64,000 bases of DNA from Bifidobacterium moukalabense DSM 27321 (lineage in GTDB: Bacteria > Actinomycetota > Actinomycetes > Actinomycetales > Bifidobacteriaceae), in contig NZ_AZMV01000002.1 of NCBI RefSeq assembly GCF_000522505.1, positions 124,177-188,176 on the forward strand, in the 5' to 3' direction. The notes beneath the pieces were generated by a model. It was given only the letters and a program-made list of their open reading frames with translations, was not told where the DNA came from and did not search any database. The position numbers were made by a program, and so were the translations under genes. Position 1 is the stretch's first letter. Every line of letters begins with the position of its first letter. Positions 26,536-34,911 of the stretch are shown here, one piece after another.

Positions 26536-27371
26536 GCGGGGTGACCTTTCGTCCATCTTGCTTGCATGGTCTGCGAGACGTGTGCGCAGGCAGTGGGATT
26601 CCCTGGTCGGAGGCCTCGCCTGTGCCCGCACGTGCCGGGTGGTGTGCGGGAGGCGATTGGATGATGTTCCGACCACTCTGCAACGGCGCCCTTTGCGCAC
26701 GATGATTTCGGTGTCGTCGTCGATGGTTGCTGTTGTTGTTCATGTTGCTGTTGTCCGTGGTCCTTTCATGCATCCCCACCGTTAGATTTGCGTCTGGAAT
26801 ATTCCGGTCCGCCCATCTACATGAACAACATTCCCAACCACGTATCGTCCGCGATTGCAGGACGTAGAGGACGACGGCTTTCACATCGACCGGACCAGAA
26901 TCGAAACCATCGAGCGGAAAGACCATGCCCCATCCCGAAGCAGGAACGGGCGCGGCCATCCATCCAGGCCGACCGATTGCCATACGACATGAAACACGCA
27001 TACAGCCAAGACCATGCCCACACAGACGAAGAACAAAACCCCTATCTGTTTCCAAAGCAAAATCCGCTACAAGGCAGAGTCCCCGAAAAAACGACGGCTC
27101 CACCGCGTTTTAGGGGTCTCCGGGCGGGATGCGCACGCCCCCTATGAGGGCGTATGGATGAGGGCGCATATCGACGTCCGCCGTCGCATGCGCGCCGTGC
27201 AGAGTAGATGGGTCGGGCCATGCACGATTCGCGGAAAGCGTCGGTTGTGAGGAATCGTGCGCGGTCCCGCCCAGCCTCCAGGAACCACTACCCCAAGGAA
27301 TGGCGGAATCCCAAGGACTCCATCCCCATAAAGATCCTCACCTCCCCGGGATGGATACCCACTGGGCACGC
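26536..27371. other. Gene-free stretch between GH2 and metG
   Basis: Over 800 bp without a convincing gene. Open frames here have no ribosome sites and no recognisable family. It holds a trinucleotide-like GTTGCTGTTGT repeat (about 26725-26753), a minus-strand frame of about 58 codons with a single hydrophobic helix (26881-27060, TTG start only), and a hairpin with CACGATT arms (27222-27260). It may be decayed coding sequence. Confidence 0.5.
27222..27260. repeat. CACGATT-core inverted repeat
   Basis: GCACGATTC (27222-27230) and GAATCGTGC (27252-27260) can form a hairpin. The left arm with its flank (GGGCCATGCACGATTCGC) nearly repeats the sequence at 1926-1942 (GGGCCGTGCACGATTCGC). Function unknown; a terminator or a dispersed short repeat are the options. 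Confidence 0.5.
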
Positions 27372-27378
27372 AAATAAA

Positions 27379-27418
27379 AACACGATTCCGGAAAAGCGAT
27401 GTTCTCCGGAATCGTGTT
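27379..27418 (-). terminator. Intrinsic terminator of metG
   Basis: On the minus strand AACACGATTCCGGA pairs with TCCGGAATCGTGTT (14-bp perfect stem, 12-base loop) and is followed by TTTATTTG. It starts 37 bp after the metG stop codon. Confidence 0.85.
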
Positions 27419-27454
27419 CTTGTCAGAGGAGCGGATCAAGCTTCAACCCGACTA

Positions 27455-29317
27455 TCAGCCCTCCAGCTTGGCCTTCTCGGCGGCCAGGCGGGCGGCCTCG
27501 GCCTCGCGACGGGCGGTCAGTTCGGCATCGAAGCGGGCGAGCTCCTCCTCGACGGCCTCCGGCGGGATCTTCGCGAAGATCGGATGCGGCTTCGGCACCG
27601 GGGTGCCGGCCACAATCGGTTCGGAAGCCCACGGATGCACGGTTTCACCCATCTTGTAGTCGCCGGTGATGATCGGATACATGAAGCCCGGCTTATCAAG
27701 GTCCTCGACCTCTTCCAAGCGCGGCAGCGGCGAGAAGGTGCCCGTACCGCCCAGCGCCTCCCACACCTTCTGCGCGGAATGCGGCAGGAATGGGGCCAAC
27801 AGATGATTGGCATCGGACACGGCTTGGGCGGCGACGTGCAGCACGGTGCCCAGACGGGCCGGATTGTCCTTGATCTTCCATGGTTCGGTGGCGGAGATGT
27901 ATTTGTTGATGTCGCCGACCACACGCATCGCCTCGGACAGCGCATTCTTCTGGCGGTGGTGTTCAATCAGCGATCCGATGGTATCGAAGGCGCCTGCGGT
28001 TTCGGCCAGCAGGGCACGGTCCTCATCGGTCATGGAAGCCTCGTCAAGCACTGGAATCTCACCGAAGTTCTTGTTCATGAGATTGGCCACACGGTTCACC
28101 AGATTGCCCCAGGAAGCGGCGAGTTCCTCATTGTTGTGGCGCACGAACTCGGCCCAGGTGAAGTCGGAGTCGGAGCTTTCCGGACCCGCCACGGAGATGT
28201 AGTAGCGCACGGCGTCAACCGGGTAGCGCGACAGGATGTCCTTCACGTAGATCACGATGCCACGGGAGGACGAGAACTTCTTGCCCTCCATGGTCATGAA
28301 TTCGGAGGCCACGACCTGCTCCGGCATGTTCAGCGGGCCGAACTTGCCGACTTCGCCGCCCTTGGAACCCTGGCCATTATAGGCCAGCATTTCGGACGGC
28401 CAGATCTGGGAGTGGAACGTGATGTTGTCCTTGCCCATGAAGTAGTAGCCGGGAGTGGCCGGATCGTTCCACCAGGCACGCCAAGCCTCCGGATCTCCCT
28501 TACGGCGGGCCCATTCGATGGATGCGGACAGATAGCCGATCACGGCGTCGAACCACACATACAGCTTCTTGTTCGGGTTGTCGATCCAGCCGGCGACCGG
28601 AATCGGAATGCCCCAGTCGATGTCGCGCGTGATGGCGCGCGGCTTGACTTCCTTGAACAGGCCGATGGAGAAGTTGATGACGTTGGTGCGCCAGCCTTCG
28701 CGGGTCTTGAGCCATGCGAGGTTGGCCTCGGCGAGCGCCGGCAGGTCGAGGAAGAAGTGTTCGGTCTCCTCGAAGCGTGGGGTTTCGCCGTTGATCTTGG
28801 ATACCGGATTGATCAGCTCGTCCGGGTCGAGCTCATTGCCGCAGGTATCGCACTGATCGCCTCGGGCACCGTCGGAGCCGCAGATCGGGCAGGTGCCTTC
28901 GATATAGCGGTCCGGCAGGGTACGGCCGGTGGACGGCGAGATGGCGACCTTTTGCGTGCCTTTGTAGATGTAGCCGTTGTTGAGGCACTGCGTGAACAGT
29001 TCCTGTACGACCTTTTCGTGATTGCCGGTGGTGGTGCGGGTGAACAGGTCGTAGCTCAGGCCCAGATCGCACAGATCCTTGGCGATCACACGGTTGTAGC
29101 GGTTGGCGAGTTCCTGCGCGCTCACGCCTTCCTTGTCGGCTTCCACCAGGATCGGGGTGCCGTGCTCGTCGGTGCCGGACACCATCAGCACGTCATTGCC
29201 CTTCATGCGCTCGTAGCGCGCGTACACGTCGGACGGCACGCCGAAGCCGGCTACATGGCCGATATGACGGGGGCCGTTTGCGTACGGCCAAGCAACATTC
29301 ACCAAAATATGACTCAT
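27455..29317 (-). CDS. metG: Methionyl-tRNA synthetase
   Basis: A 620-residue class I methionyl-tRNA synthetase, which charges tRNA-Met with methionine using ATP. The HIGH signature is exact (GPRHIGH near residue 15). The zinc knuckle is [18 protein letters not shown], with four cysteines as in the MetG1 type. The KMSKS loop reads KKFSSSRG, and [12 protein letters not shown] marks the methionine pocket. The C-terminal tail is rich in Glu, Ala and Arg, with no EMAP/tRNA-binding extension. It is monocistronic, with an intrinsic terminator just downstream. Codon use and position between carbohydrate loci suggest core chromosome. Confidence 0.98.
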   Translation of the reverse strand: MSHILVNVAWPYANGPRHIGHVAGFGVPSDVYARYERMKGNDVLMVSGTDEHGTPILVEADKEGVSAQELANRYNRVIAKDLCDLGLSYDLFTRTTTGNHEKVVQELFTQCLNNGYIYKGTQKVAISPSTGRTLPDRYIEGTCPICGSDGARGDQCDTCGNELDPDELINPVSKINGETPRFEETEHFFLDLPALAEANLAWLKTREGWRTNVINFSIGLFKEVKPRAITRDIDWGIPIPVAGWIDNPNKKLYVWFDAVIGYLSASIEWARRKGDPEAWRAWWNDPATPGYYFMGKDNITFHSQIWPSEMLAYNGQGSKGGEVGKFGPLNMPEQVVASEFMTMEGKKFSSSRGIVIYVKDILSRYPVDAVRYYISVAGPESSDSDFTWAEFVRHNNEELAASWGNLVNRVANLMNKNFGEIPVLDEASMTDEDRALLAETAGAFDTIGSLIEHHRQKNALSEAMRVVGDINKYISATEPWKIKDNPARLGTVLHVAAQAVSDANHLLAPFLPHSAQKVWEALGGTGTFSPLPRLEEVEDLDKPGFMYPIITGDYKMGETVHPWASEPIVAGTPVPKPHPIFAKIPPEAVEEELARFDAELTARREAEAARLAAEKAKLEG

Positions 29318-29508
29318 AAGGCACGATTATCGGCTCAGATAGCGACAGGAAGGCGCTGTCGAGCCCCATGCCCGCCGTCGGCCGTACGGTACGACAATCC
29401 CCCTGATTATGCACATTGTTGCATGACGAAACAATTGTTATCCACATATCCACGGATTCTCGCAAGTCACTGGCGGCGACGTCCGTCATCCGCTACGGTA
29501 CCGTCATC

Positions 29509-30090
29509 ATGGATATCGCAATGACGCTTACCTCAGGACCTCTCGCACCGCTGCTGCGCGACGGCGACCTGCCGGGACCGATGAATCTCAACAGGCTGGC
29601 CGGTTTCGGCACCCTGTGCAAACTCGACAGTGCCAATGCCTACACGTTGCAGGATTCGACCACGCTGTACGGCCGCGCCTCCATCGTCGCGACCGTGATG
29701 CCACGCAATGCCGTAGCCTGCGGCACCACGGCCGCATGGGTGTGGCTGGGTGGCCTGTTCCCGGCGACCATCGACATTCTGTCTTCCTCGCATTTCCGTG
29801 CGTTACGGCATGGACGAAAGGTTCGGGTGTTCAATCGCAAGACTCTTCCGGACCACGTCATCCAGGTGGGTCCGGTACGTACGACCACGCCGGTGCGCAC
29901 CGCCTGCGATCTGGCATTGATTACCACCATCGAAACGGAGGACATGATGTATGAGGTGATCTGCATGCTCATGCAGGAATATCGTTTCCAGCCCGATGAT
30001 TGTTTGGAGACGCTGCAGCAAAGCCGGCATATCAGGAACGCGTCGCAGGCGCGCGCCCTGTTCCATGTGATTGCGGGGCGCGGTCAATGA
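29509..30090 (+). CDS. Uncharacterised protein, AbiEi-antitoxin-like
   Basis: A 193-residue protein of unknown function. The general layout resembles bifidobacterial proteins annotated as AbiEi-like antitoxin or transcription factor domains: an N-terminal LARFG-type segment (here LNRLAGFGTLCKL), then SIVATVMPRNAVACGTTAAWVWLGG, a positively charged strand RVFNRKTL, and TTPVRTACDLALI. The AbiEi assignment is weak, since no partner AbiEii toxin follows. The start is uncertain: ATG 29509 or 29521 are both possible and neither has a clear ribosome site. The stop overlaps the next gene in ATGA, so the two are coupled. It is divergent from metG. Confidence 0.65.
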   Translation: MDIAMTLTSGPLAPLLRDGDLPGPMNLNRLAGFGTLCKLDSANAYTLQDSTTLYGRASIVATVMPRNAVACGTTAAWVWLGGLFPATIDILSSSHFRALRHGRKVRVFNRKTLPDHVIQVGPVRTTTPVRTACDLALITTIETEDMMYEVICMLMQEYRFQPDDCLETLQQSRHIRNASQARALFHVIAGRGQ

Positions 30091-30386
30091 GCGTCCGACT
30101 GCGCGGCGGACGTCATCGGAATCCACCGGAATACCGTCCGGAGCCCAAACCGAAGGTTCTGGTGGAGCCGCCGCGCCCGCCGATCAAGCTGACGCCATTG
30201 ATCGCCTGCAGTCCGGAAACCGATCCGGATGTGCTCTGGCACATCGCACGGGAGGCTCCGCAGCTGCGCAAGTGGCTGGTGGCGAATCCGGCGGCCAGCC
30301 CGGCGATGCTGGAATACATCGGGCAGGTCGGAGGCCCGGGCGTGGGCGAGGCGTTGTGCATACTGCTCGATTCGTTGGATGGTTAG
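30087..30386 (+). CDS. Small protein with variant leucine-rich-repeat-like segment
   Basis: A 99-residue protein. It has a basic, proline-rich N-terminus (to about residue 38) and then one or two helical repeats (SPETDPDVLWHIAREAP, then LRKWLVANPAASPAMLEYIG) with the form of variant leucine-rich repeats. Its ATG overlaps the stop of the upstream gene (ATGA), a clear sign of coupled translation. Proteins with such repeats are frequent in bifidobacteria, and I know of no function. The gene is convergent with rsmI. Confidence 0.7.
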   Translation: MSVRLRGGRHRNPPEYRPEPKPKVLVEPPRPPIKLTPLIACSPETDPDVLWHIAREAPQLRKWLVANPAASPAMLEYIGQVGGPGVGEALCILLDSLDG

Positions 30387-30408
30387 GATGGTCGGATCCC
30401 CGGCCATC
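30387..30408. terminator. Short bidirectional hairpin at the end of rsmI
   Basis: GATGGTCGG (30387-30395) pairs with CCGGCCATC (30400-30408), including one G-T pair, around a 4-base loop. It lies between convergent genes and overlaps the last base pairs of rsmI. Confidence 0.45.
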
Positions 30409-31405
30409 AGCCCTTGAGGGCAAGCACGGCGTTGTAGACCTGCTTGCGATTGGCGAGGGAACCGTCGGCCAACGGATACTCGGCGACGACCTGCGCAATG
30501 GCGTCCTTGATACGCAGATTGTCTTCCTGCGCACGGTCGATCGACAGCACGGCCATATCCTCGAGGGACAGCGAGGCCGGCGCGGCCGCATCGGCCTCCT
30601 CATCGGAAGCGCCCGCAATGACCAGCACCATCTCGCCGCGCGGCGGCTCGTCGATGACGCTCTGGCGGATTTCGGCGACGGTCCCACGGCGGATCTGCTC
30701 GTAATCCTTGGTCAGTTCGCGGCACAACGCCATACGCCGGTTCGGCCCGAACACTTCCAACAGGTCGGCCATGGAGTCGTCGATGCGATGCAGGGTCTCA
30801 TAGAACACGATGGTGCGGCGCTCGGACTGCAACGCGCGCAGATGCTGCACGCGTTCGGCATGCTTGCGCGGCAGGAACCCCTCGTAGCAGAAACGGTCGG
30901 TCGGCAATCCCGACAGCGCGAGCGCATCCAGCACCGCCGAAGGACCGGGCGCGCAGGTGACCGGCAGGCCGCGTTCGATGGCGCGACGCACGATGGCCAG
31001 GCCCGGGTCGTTGATGGTCGGCATGCCCGCATCGGAGACGACCAATACGGTGGCACCGGTTTCGACCTGATCGAGCAGACCGTCGGCCTTGTCCCGCTCG
31101 TTATGGTCGTGATAGGCGACCACACGGCCGGACACACGGATGCCGAGACGGTTGGCGAGCGCATACAGGCGGCGCGTGTCTTCGGCCGCGACGATGTCGG
31201 CTCCTTCCATAAGCGCGATCAGCCGGGCGGAGGCATCGGCGGTATTGCCGATCGGTGTTGCGGCGAGAATCACCGTGCCGCGCGGAATGCCGACGCCGTC
31301 CACCAGCGTATCGAGCGCACCGGCGGCGCCGTTCTGATCGCCGTGATCCGCACCGTCCGTGAATTCGGTTGGCTCCTGTGTTGATTGCACTTGTATGCTC
31401 TCCAT
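30407..31405 (-). CDS. rsmI: 16S rRNA (cytidine1402-2'-O)-methyltransferase
   Basis: A 332-residue RsmI, which 2'-O-methylates C1402 of 16S rRNA in the ribosomal decoding centre using S-adenosylmethionine. The family signature is clear: LAATPIGNTADAS near residue 45, then AEDTRR, LVVSDAGMPTINDPG and CAPGPSAVLDALALSGLPT, with FLPRKHAER further on. About 35 residues before the conserved start are acidic and variable, as is common in actinobacteria. It is divergent from the pmt gene, a gene order (rsmI next to pmt and near metG) seen widely in actinobacteria. Confidence 0.97.
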   Translation of the reverse strand: MESIQVQSTQEPTEFTDGADHGDQNGAAGALDTLVDGVGIPRGTVILAATPIGNTADASARLIALMEGADIVAAEDTRRLYALANRLGIRVSGRVVAYHDHNERDKADGLLDQVETGATVLVVSDAGMPTINDPGLAIVRRAIERGLPVTCAPGPSAVLDALALSGLPTDRFCYEGFLPRKHAERVQHLRALQSERRTIVFYETLHRIDDSMADLLEVFGPNRRMALCRELTKDYEQIRRGTVAEIRQSVIDEPPRGEMVLVIAGASDEEADAAAPASLSLEDMAVLSIDRAQEDNLRIKDAIAQVVAEYPLADGSLANRKQVYNAVLALKG

Positions 31406-31465
31406 ATCTTCCAGTATCCCCTACTGTGTATCCAAGAGCATGTCACGCGGGCGAAAGAGGCGACG

Positions 31466-33247
31466 ATGAGTGTACGGACGGTCAGGGCGAATGCGCGATA
31501 CGCCGCATCCCAGCAACGGCGGTGGAAACGGCATGGCGAATCCGATGCGACCCATGCCCCTGAACCCCGTTGGACCGCTTCCAAGCCCTTCGCCTGGCTC
31601 ATGACGATTCTCGTGGCCGTTTTCGGCGGAATCCTGCGCTTTGTACGTCTCGGCTCCCCTCGTGCGGTGGTATTCGACGAAACGTATTACGTCAAAGACG
31701 CATGGACCATGCTGAACACCGGCGAGGCGCGCGATTGGCCGAAACTGGTGAATATCGACGGCGTGGAGGTTGAGATCGACCGGCTGTTCGCCGCGGGCGA
31801 CACCGACCGTTGGCTCAGTACGGCCGAATATGTGGTGCATCCGCCGGTCGGCAAATGGATGATCGCAGCCGGATTGAAACTGTTCGGCGGCGCCGATAAT
31901 CCCGTAGCCTGGCGTGCGAGCGTTGCCGTTGCCGGTGTCGTCGCCATCGTGCTGATCACCCGCGTGGCCCTGCGTTTGTTCCATAATCTGCCGATTGCGC
32001 TGATTGCGGGCCTGCTTATGTCACTGGATGGCCTTGGCATCGTGATGAGCCGCACCGGCCTGCTCGACAATTTCATCATGGTGTTCGCATTGGGCGCGTT
32101 TTCGCTGATGCTGATGCACCGCGACTGGGCCCGTGTACGGCTGCGACGGCAATATGCGATTGATGCGGCCGCCCGTACGGCACGTTTCAAACCGGGCAGG
32201 CATGGCCTGATATTGCAACGGCGCGGACCGATGATCGCCTGTTCATGGTACCGGGTGGGTGCGGCCTTCCTGCTCGGCATGGCGACGGGCGTGAAATGGT
32301 CGGGCACGTATCTGTTTGCCGTGTTCTGTGTGATTTCGGTGCTGTGGGATGCGTGTGAACGCCGGCAGGTCGGCTATCGCGCATGGTTCACGACCGGCCT
32401 GGTGAAGGACGGGCTCGTGGCGGCATGCTACATGGTGCCGATCTACGCGCTCACCTACTTGGGTGGCTGGCTCAACTGGTTCCTGCATGCCGACTCGTAT
32501 ATGCACGACTGGGCTGCGAACCATCCCGGCGAGGGCGTGACCTGGCTGCCGGAATCGTTGCGTTCCTTTGTGGCCTACCATGCGCAGATGTGGCAGTTCC
32601 ACACCACGCTTGACGCGCCGCACGATTACAAGGCGAACCCGCTTACCTGGCCGCTGCAAGTGCGCCCGACCAGTTTTTATTGGGAGAAGCTGTCCGGGCA
32701 TCCGGGACTGTGCTCGTTGGCGCCGGATTCGCAATGCGTGGCCGCGATCACGTCGCTTGGCAATCCGTTGATCTGGTGGACGGGCTCGCTATGCACGGTG
32801 GTGGCGATCATCATCGTCATCGTCAGCCTAGTGCGCGGGCGCATTCGTGGCGGCGCCGCCCGCGAGGACGGCGGCTATTGGCGGATCTGGGCGGTGTTGG
32901 CCGGCTTTTTGGGTGGTTGGCTGCCGTGGGCGCAGTACCTGAACCGCACGACGTTCACGTTCTATTCGATTGTGATTCTGCCGTGGATCGTGCTTGCGAT
33001 CTGTTACGTGCTTGATTGGTTGCGCACGCATGCGGCAATTGGCACCTACCGTCTGATCGTCGGACTGGGCCTTACACTGATCATACTGGTTTCGGCCTTC
33101 TTCTACCCGATCTGGACGCGATGCCGGTACCTTATGAATTCTGGCTGTCCCATATGTGGTTCAGATCATGGATCTGACCACACATGGGACCTTACGCGGC
33201 AAGCCGCTCACTTCGCCTACCGGCAGTCCACCGGACTACCGGCTTAA
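31466..33247 (+). CDS. pmt: Dolichyl-phosphate-mannose-type protein O-mannosyltransferase, C-terminus frameshifted
   Basis: A polytopic glycosyltransferase of family GT39 that transfers mannose from a polyprenyl phosphate carrier to Ser/Thr of exported proteins. The catalytic Asp-Glu motif is FDETYYVKDAWTM near residue 75. About ten hydrophobic helices follow. The start at 31466 has GAGG upstream. After YPIWT the frame shifts: one G is missing between 33118 and 33119. In the restored frame the protein would end AMPVPYEFWLSHMWFRSWI with a stop at 33175-33177, as expected for this family. As sequenced, translation runs on through the terminator hairpin to 33247 and only the last 20-odd residues are altered, so function may be retained. 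Confidence 0.9.
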   Translation: MSVRTVRANARYAASQQRRWKRHGESDATHAPEPRWTASKPFAWLMTILVAVFGGILRFVRLGSPRAVVFDETYYVKDAWTMLNTGEARDWPKLVNIDGVEVEIDRLFAAGDTDRWLSTAEYVVHPPVGKWMIAAGLKLFGGADNPVAWRASVAVAGVVAIVLITRVALRLFHNLPIALIAGLLMSLDGLGIVMSRTGLLDNFIMVFALGAFSLMLMHRDWARVRLRRQYAIDAAARTARFKPGRHGLILQRRGPMIACSWYRVGAAFLLGMATGVKWSGTYLFAVFCVISVLWDACERRQVGYRAWFTTGLVKDGLVAACYMVPIYALTYLGGWLNWFLHADSYMHDWAANHPGEGVTWLPESLRSFVAYHAQMWQFHTTLDAPHDYKANPLTWPLQVRPTSFYWEKLSGHPGLCSLAPDSQCVAAITSLGNPLIWWTGSLCTVVAIIIVIVSLVRGRIRGGAAREDGGYWRIWAVLAGFLGGWLPWAQYLNRTTFTFYSIVILPWIVLAICYVLDWLRTHAAIGTYRLIVGLGLTLIILVSAFFYPIWTRCRYLMNSGCPICGSDHGSDHTWDLTRQAAHFAYRQSTGLPA

Positions 33248-33319
33248 CGGCTCAGCATATGTGGTTCAGATCATGGATCCGACCCACACATGGGACCTTA
33301 CGCGGCAAGCCGCTCACTT
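33151..33319. repeat. Tandem duplication of the pmt 3' end and its terminator
   Basis: Bases 33151-33213 recur at 33256-33319 with one indel and one substitution, a unit length of 105 bp. Each copy holds a hairpin (CCACATATG... arms around GATC-ATG-GATC) and the end TTACGCGGCAAGCCGCTCACTT. The first copy ends the pmt gene. The second contains the stop codon of the opposing mannanase gene. Confidence 0.85.
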
Positions 33320-34537
33320 ATACAGGGGCGGAAGGGCGTCGGCGAGACGTATGAAATCATGGCGGACGAATCGTCTGAAATCGTCGGCGTACCGCGAACC
33401 GGCAACGGGCGTGCCGTATGCACCGGTACCAGCGGCATTCGGATCATTGCGCCACGGCAGATACCACAGCGCACGGCGGGTGTATTCGTTGGCGAGCGCG
33501 GCGGTCAGCAGGTACTTCGTCCATGGCGAGTCCGGCGATGGCGAACCGACTTCGGCCGCAGTGGCATCGGACTGGCCGACAATGGTGAGATCGTGGGAAT
33601 CACAGGCATACGAATCGGCGAATATTCCCGGAGAACCGACCTCCGTGGCCGCGGCCAGCTTGCCGCGCTCCTCGCCGAGACGACCGACCAACGTAAGCAT
33701 CGCAATCAGATCGGCATGACGGGCCTGCGGATCCTCCGCGCTTGTCTCGGCGGGCGCGATGTCCCAGTAGTCGTCGAAGCCGAGCACGTCGACATATTCG
33801 TCACCGGGATAGGCATACAGGTAGCCGGTTTCCCGGGATTCCGGCGTGCTCATGTCGATGCGGCTACGGTCGGGCGAGTAGGCGTAGAGCACATTGTGCA
33901 CGTGCTTGGTGTCACGCAGGTATTCGACGGTCATGCGCCACAAGGCGACGAATTGTTCGGGCGTGGTGTCTGTCGGGTGGTCGGGCGAGCCGGTGCACCA
34001 CCAGAACCAGTCGCCGGTGTGCTCATGGAACGGGCGGAAGATGATGGGAATCGGCTCGCCGTTCGCGTCTGTGATGGTGGTGAGCGCGGCGGCGATGCGA
34101 TCGAGCCAGCCGAGGAATTTCCCATGTGCCTCACCGCCGGGCAGCACCGCTTCGACGGTGCCTTCGGCCATGTTATGGCCATAGCCGCCGAGGGTGAGCG
34201 GGTTGGCGGAATGCCAGCTGAGCGTGTTGATGGCGCCCATGTTGAAGGCCCGGAGCATTTCGCTTCGGATGGCTTCGGCTCCGAATCCGTCGAGATTGCG
34301 GTTTTGGTCCAACTCGACGCCGCCTAGGTCGTTGCCCCACACGGCCGGGTAGGAGCCGGTCACCGCATGCACGTCGGAGTCGGTGTTCTCGCCGATGACG
34401 TTGCTGGTTTCGTTCTGATGGCCGAGCATGGCGAATTCGCCCGTTGCGCAGTGCAATGCGTCGAACAATGACCGTGTGGTGCGATTGAGATCGCCATCCA
34501 CCGGCTTTGACTTCATGATGGTGCCTTCTTCGGCCAT
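33314..34537 (-). CDS. GH26 beta-mannanase-like enzyme, cytoplasmic
   Basis: A 407-residue GH26 enzyme, probably an endo- or exo-beta-mannanase. The acid/base is Glu172 in FRPFHEHTGDWFWW (168-180) and the nucleophile is Glu299 in AATEVGSP. Trp and His in the pattern LSWHSANP (107-114) match the substrate cleft of GH26. No signal peptide, anchor or carbohydrate-binding domain is seen, unusual for mannanases, so it would act on imported manno-oligosaccharides. The start at 34537 has AAGGAG 7 bp upstream. It is convergent with pmt, and its last two codons lie in the duplicated repeat. Confidence 0.88.
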   Translation of the reverse strand: MAEEGTIMKSKPVDGDLNRTTRSLFDALHCATGEFAMLGHQNETSNVIGENTDSDVHAVTGSYPAVWGNDLGGVELDQNRNLDGFGAEAIRSEMLRAFNMGAINTLSWHSANPLTLGGYGHNMAEGTVEAVLPGGEAHGKFLGWLDRIAAALTTITDANGEPIPIIFRPFHEHTGDWFWWCTGSPDHPTDTTPEQFVALWRMTVEYLRDTKHVHNVLYAYSPDRSRIDMSTPESRETGYLYAYPGDEYVDVLGFDDYWDIAPAETSAEDPQARHADLIAMLTLVGRLGEERGKLAAATEVGSPGIFADSYACDSHDLTIVGQSDATAAEVGSPSPDSPWTKYLLTAALANEYTRRALWYLPWRNDPNAAGTGAYGTPVAGSRYADDFRRFVRHDFIRLADALPPLYK

Positions 34538-34911
34538 ACCAGCGCTCCTTCGTGTCGTTCCATGCCTCTCACCCCTACTCTACCGGCGTCCGCCCATGCC
34601 TGCCTTCACCATGCCGGCGATTCGGATTTTCCTTTGCGTGGGATTCGGTTTTTCCCGGAACGTCACGGAACGAGAGCGCATCGGACCACGCCCATTCCCA
34701 CAATCCGCCGTCTGGGCGAGCCGTATTGCCATGAAAAATGGCCGCCATCATGGAGAAACCCTTGATGACGACCGTTTGGAGATTACCGGAGGAGCCGGCG
34801 GGTCGCGGGTCGATTCGGGTAAAGGGGCAGCGAATCGACCCGCGGCATATTATGAAGTTGTGGGATGGCCGAACGACATGCGCGTTCACGCGTCCGACCG
34901 AGCCGGCCCGA
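34538..34911. other. Intergenic region upstream of the GH26 gene
   Basis: No gene was seen. The hairpin at 34804-34844 belongs to the end of the GH3 gene. The rest should hold the leftward GH26 promoter, but no clear -35/-10 pair or operator was recognised. Confidence 0.4.
34804..34844. terminator. 14-bp hairpin downstream of the GH3 gene
   Basis: CGCGGGTCGATTCG (34804-34817) pairs perfectly with 34831-34844 around a 13-base loop. It lies 68 bp after the GH3 stop codon. There is no T run, so it is assigned as a terminator by position only. Confidence 0.55.

Noticed and set aside
26725..26753. Short GTTGCTGTTGT repeat
   Set aside because: Two imperfect copies of a simple sequence, with no array structure and no relation to CRISPR or a known element.
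26881..27060. Minus-strand frame of about 58 codons with one hydrophobic helix (GVLFFVCVGMVLAVCVF)
   Set aside because: Only a TTG start, no ribosome site, and the frame is closed just upstream. It may be a gene remnant, not strong enough to annotate.
29438..29446. TTATCCACA, a perfect DnaA box
   Set aside because: A single box in 64 kb is expected by chance, and no cluster, dnaA gene or AT-rich unwinding element is near.
27584..29524. Plus-strand open frame of 646 codons opposite metG
   Set aside because: Antisense of metG, without recognisable features.
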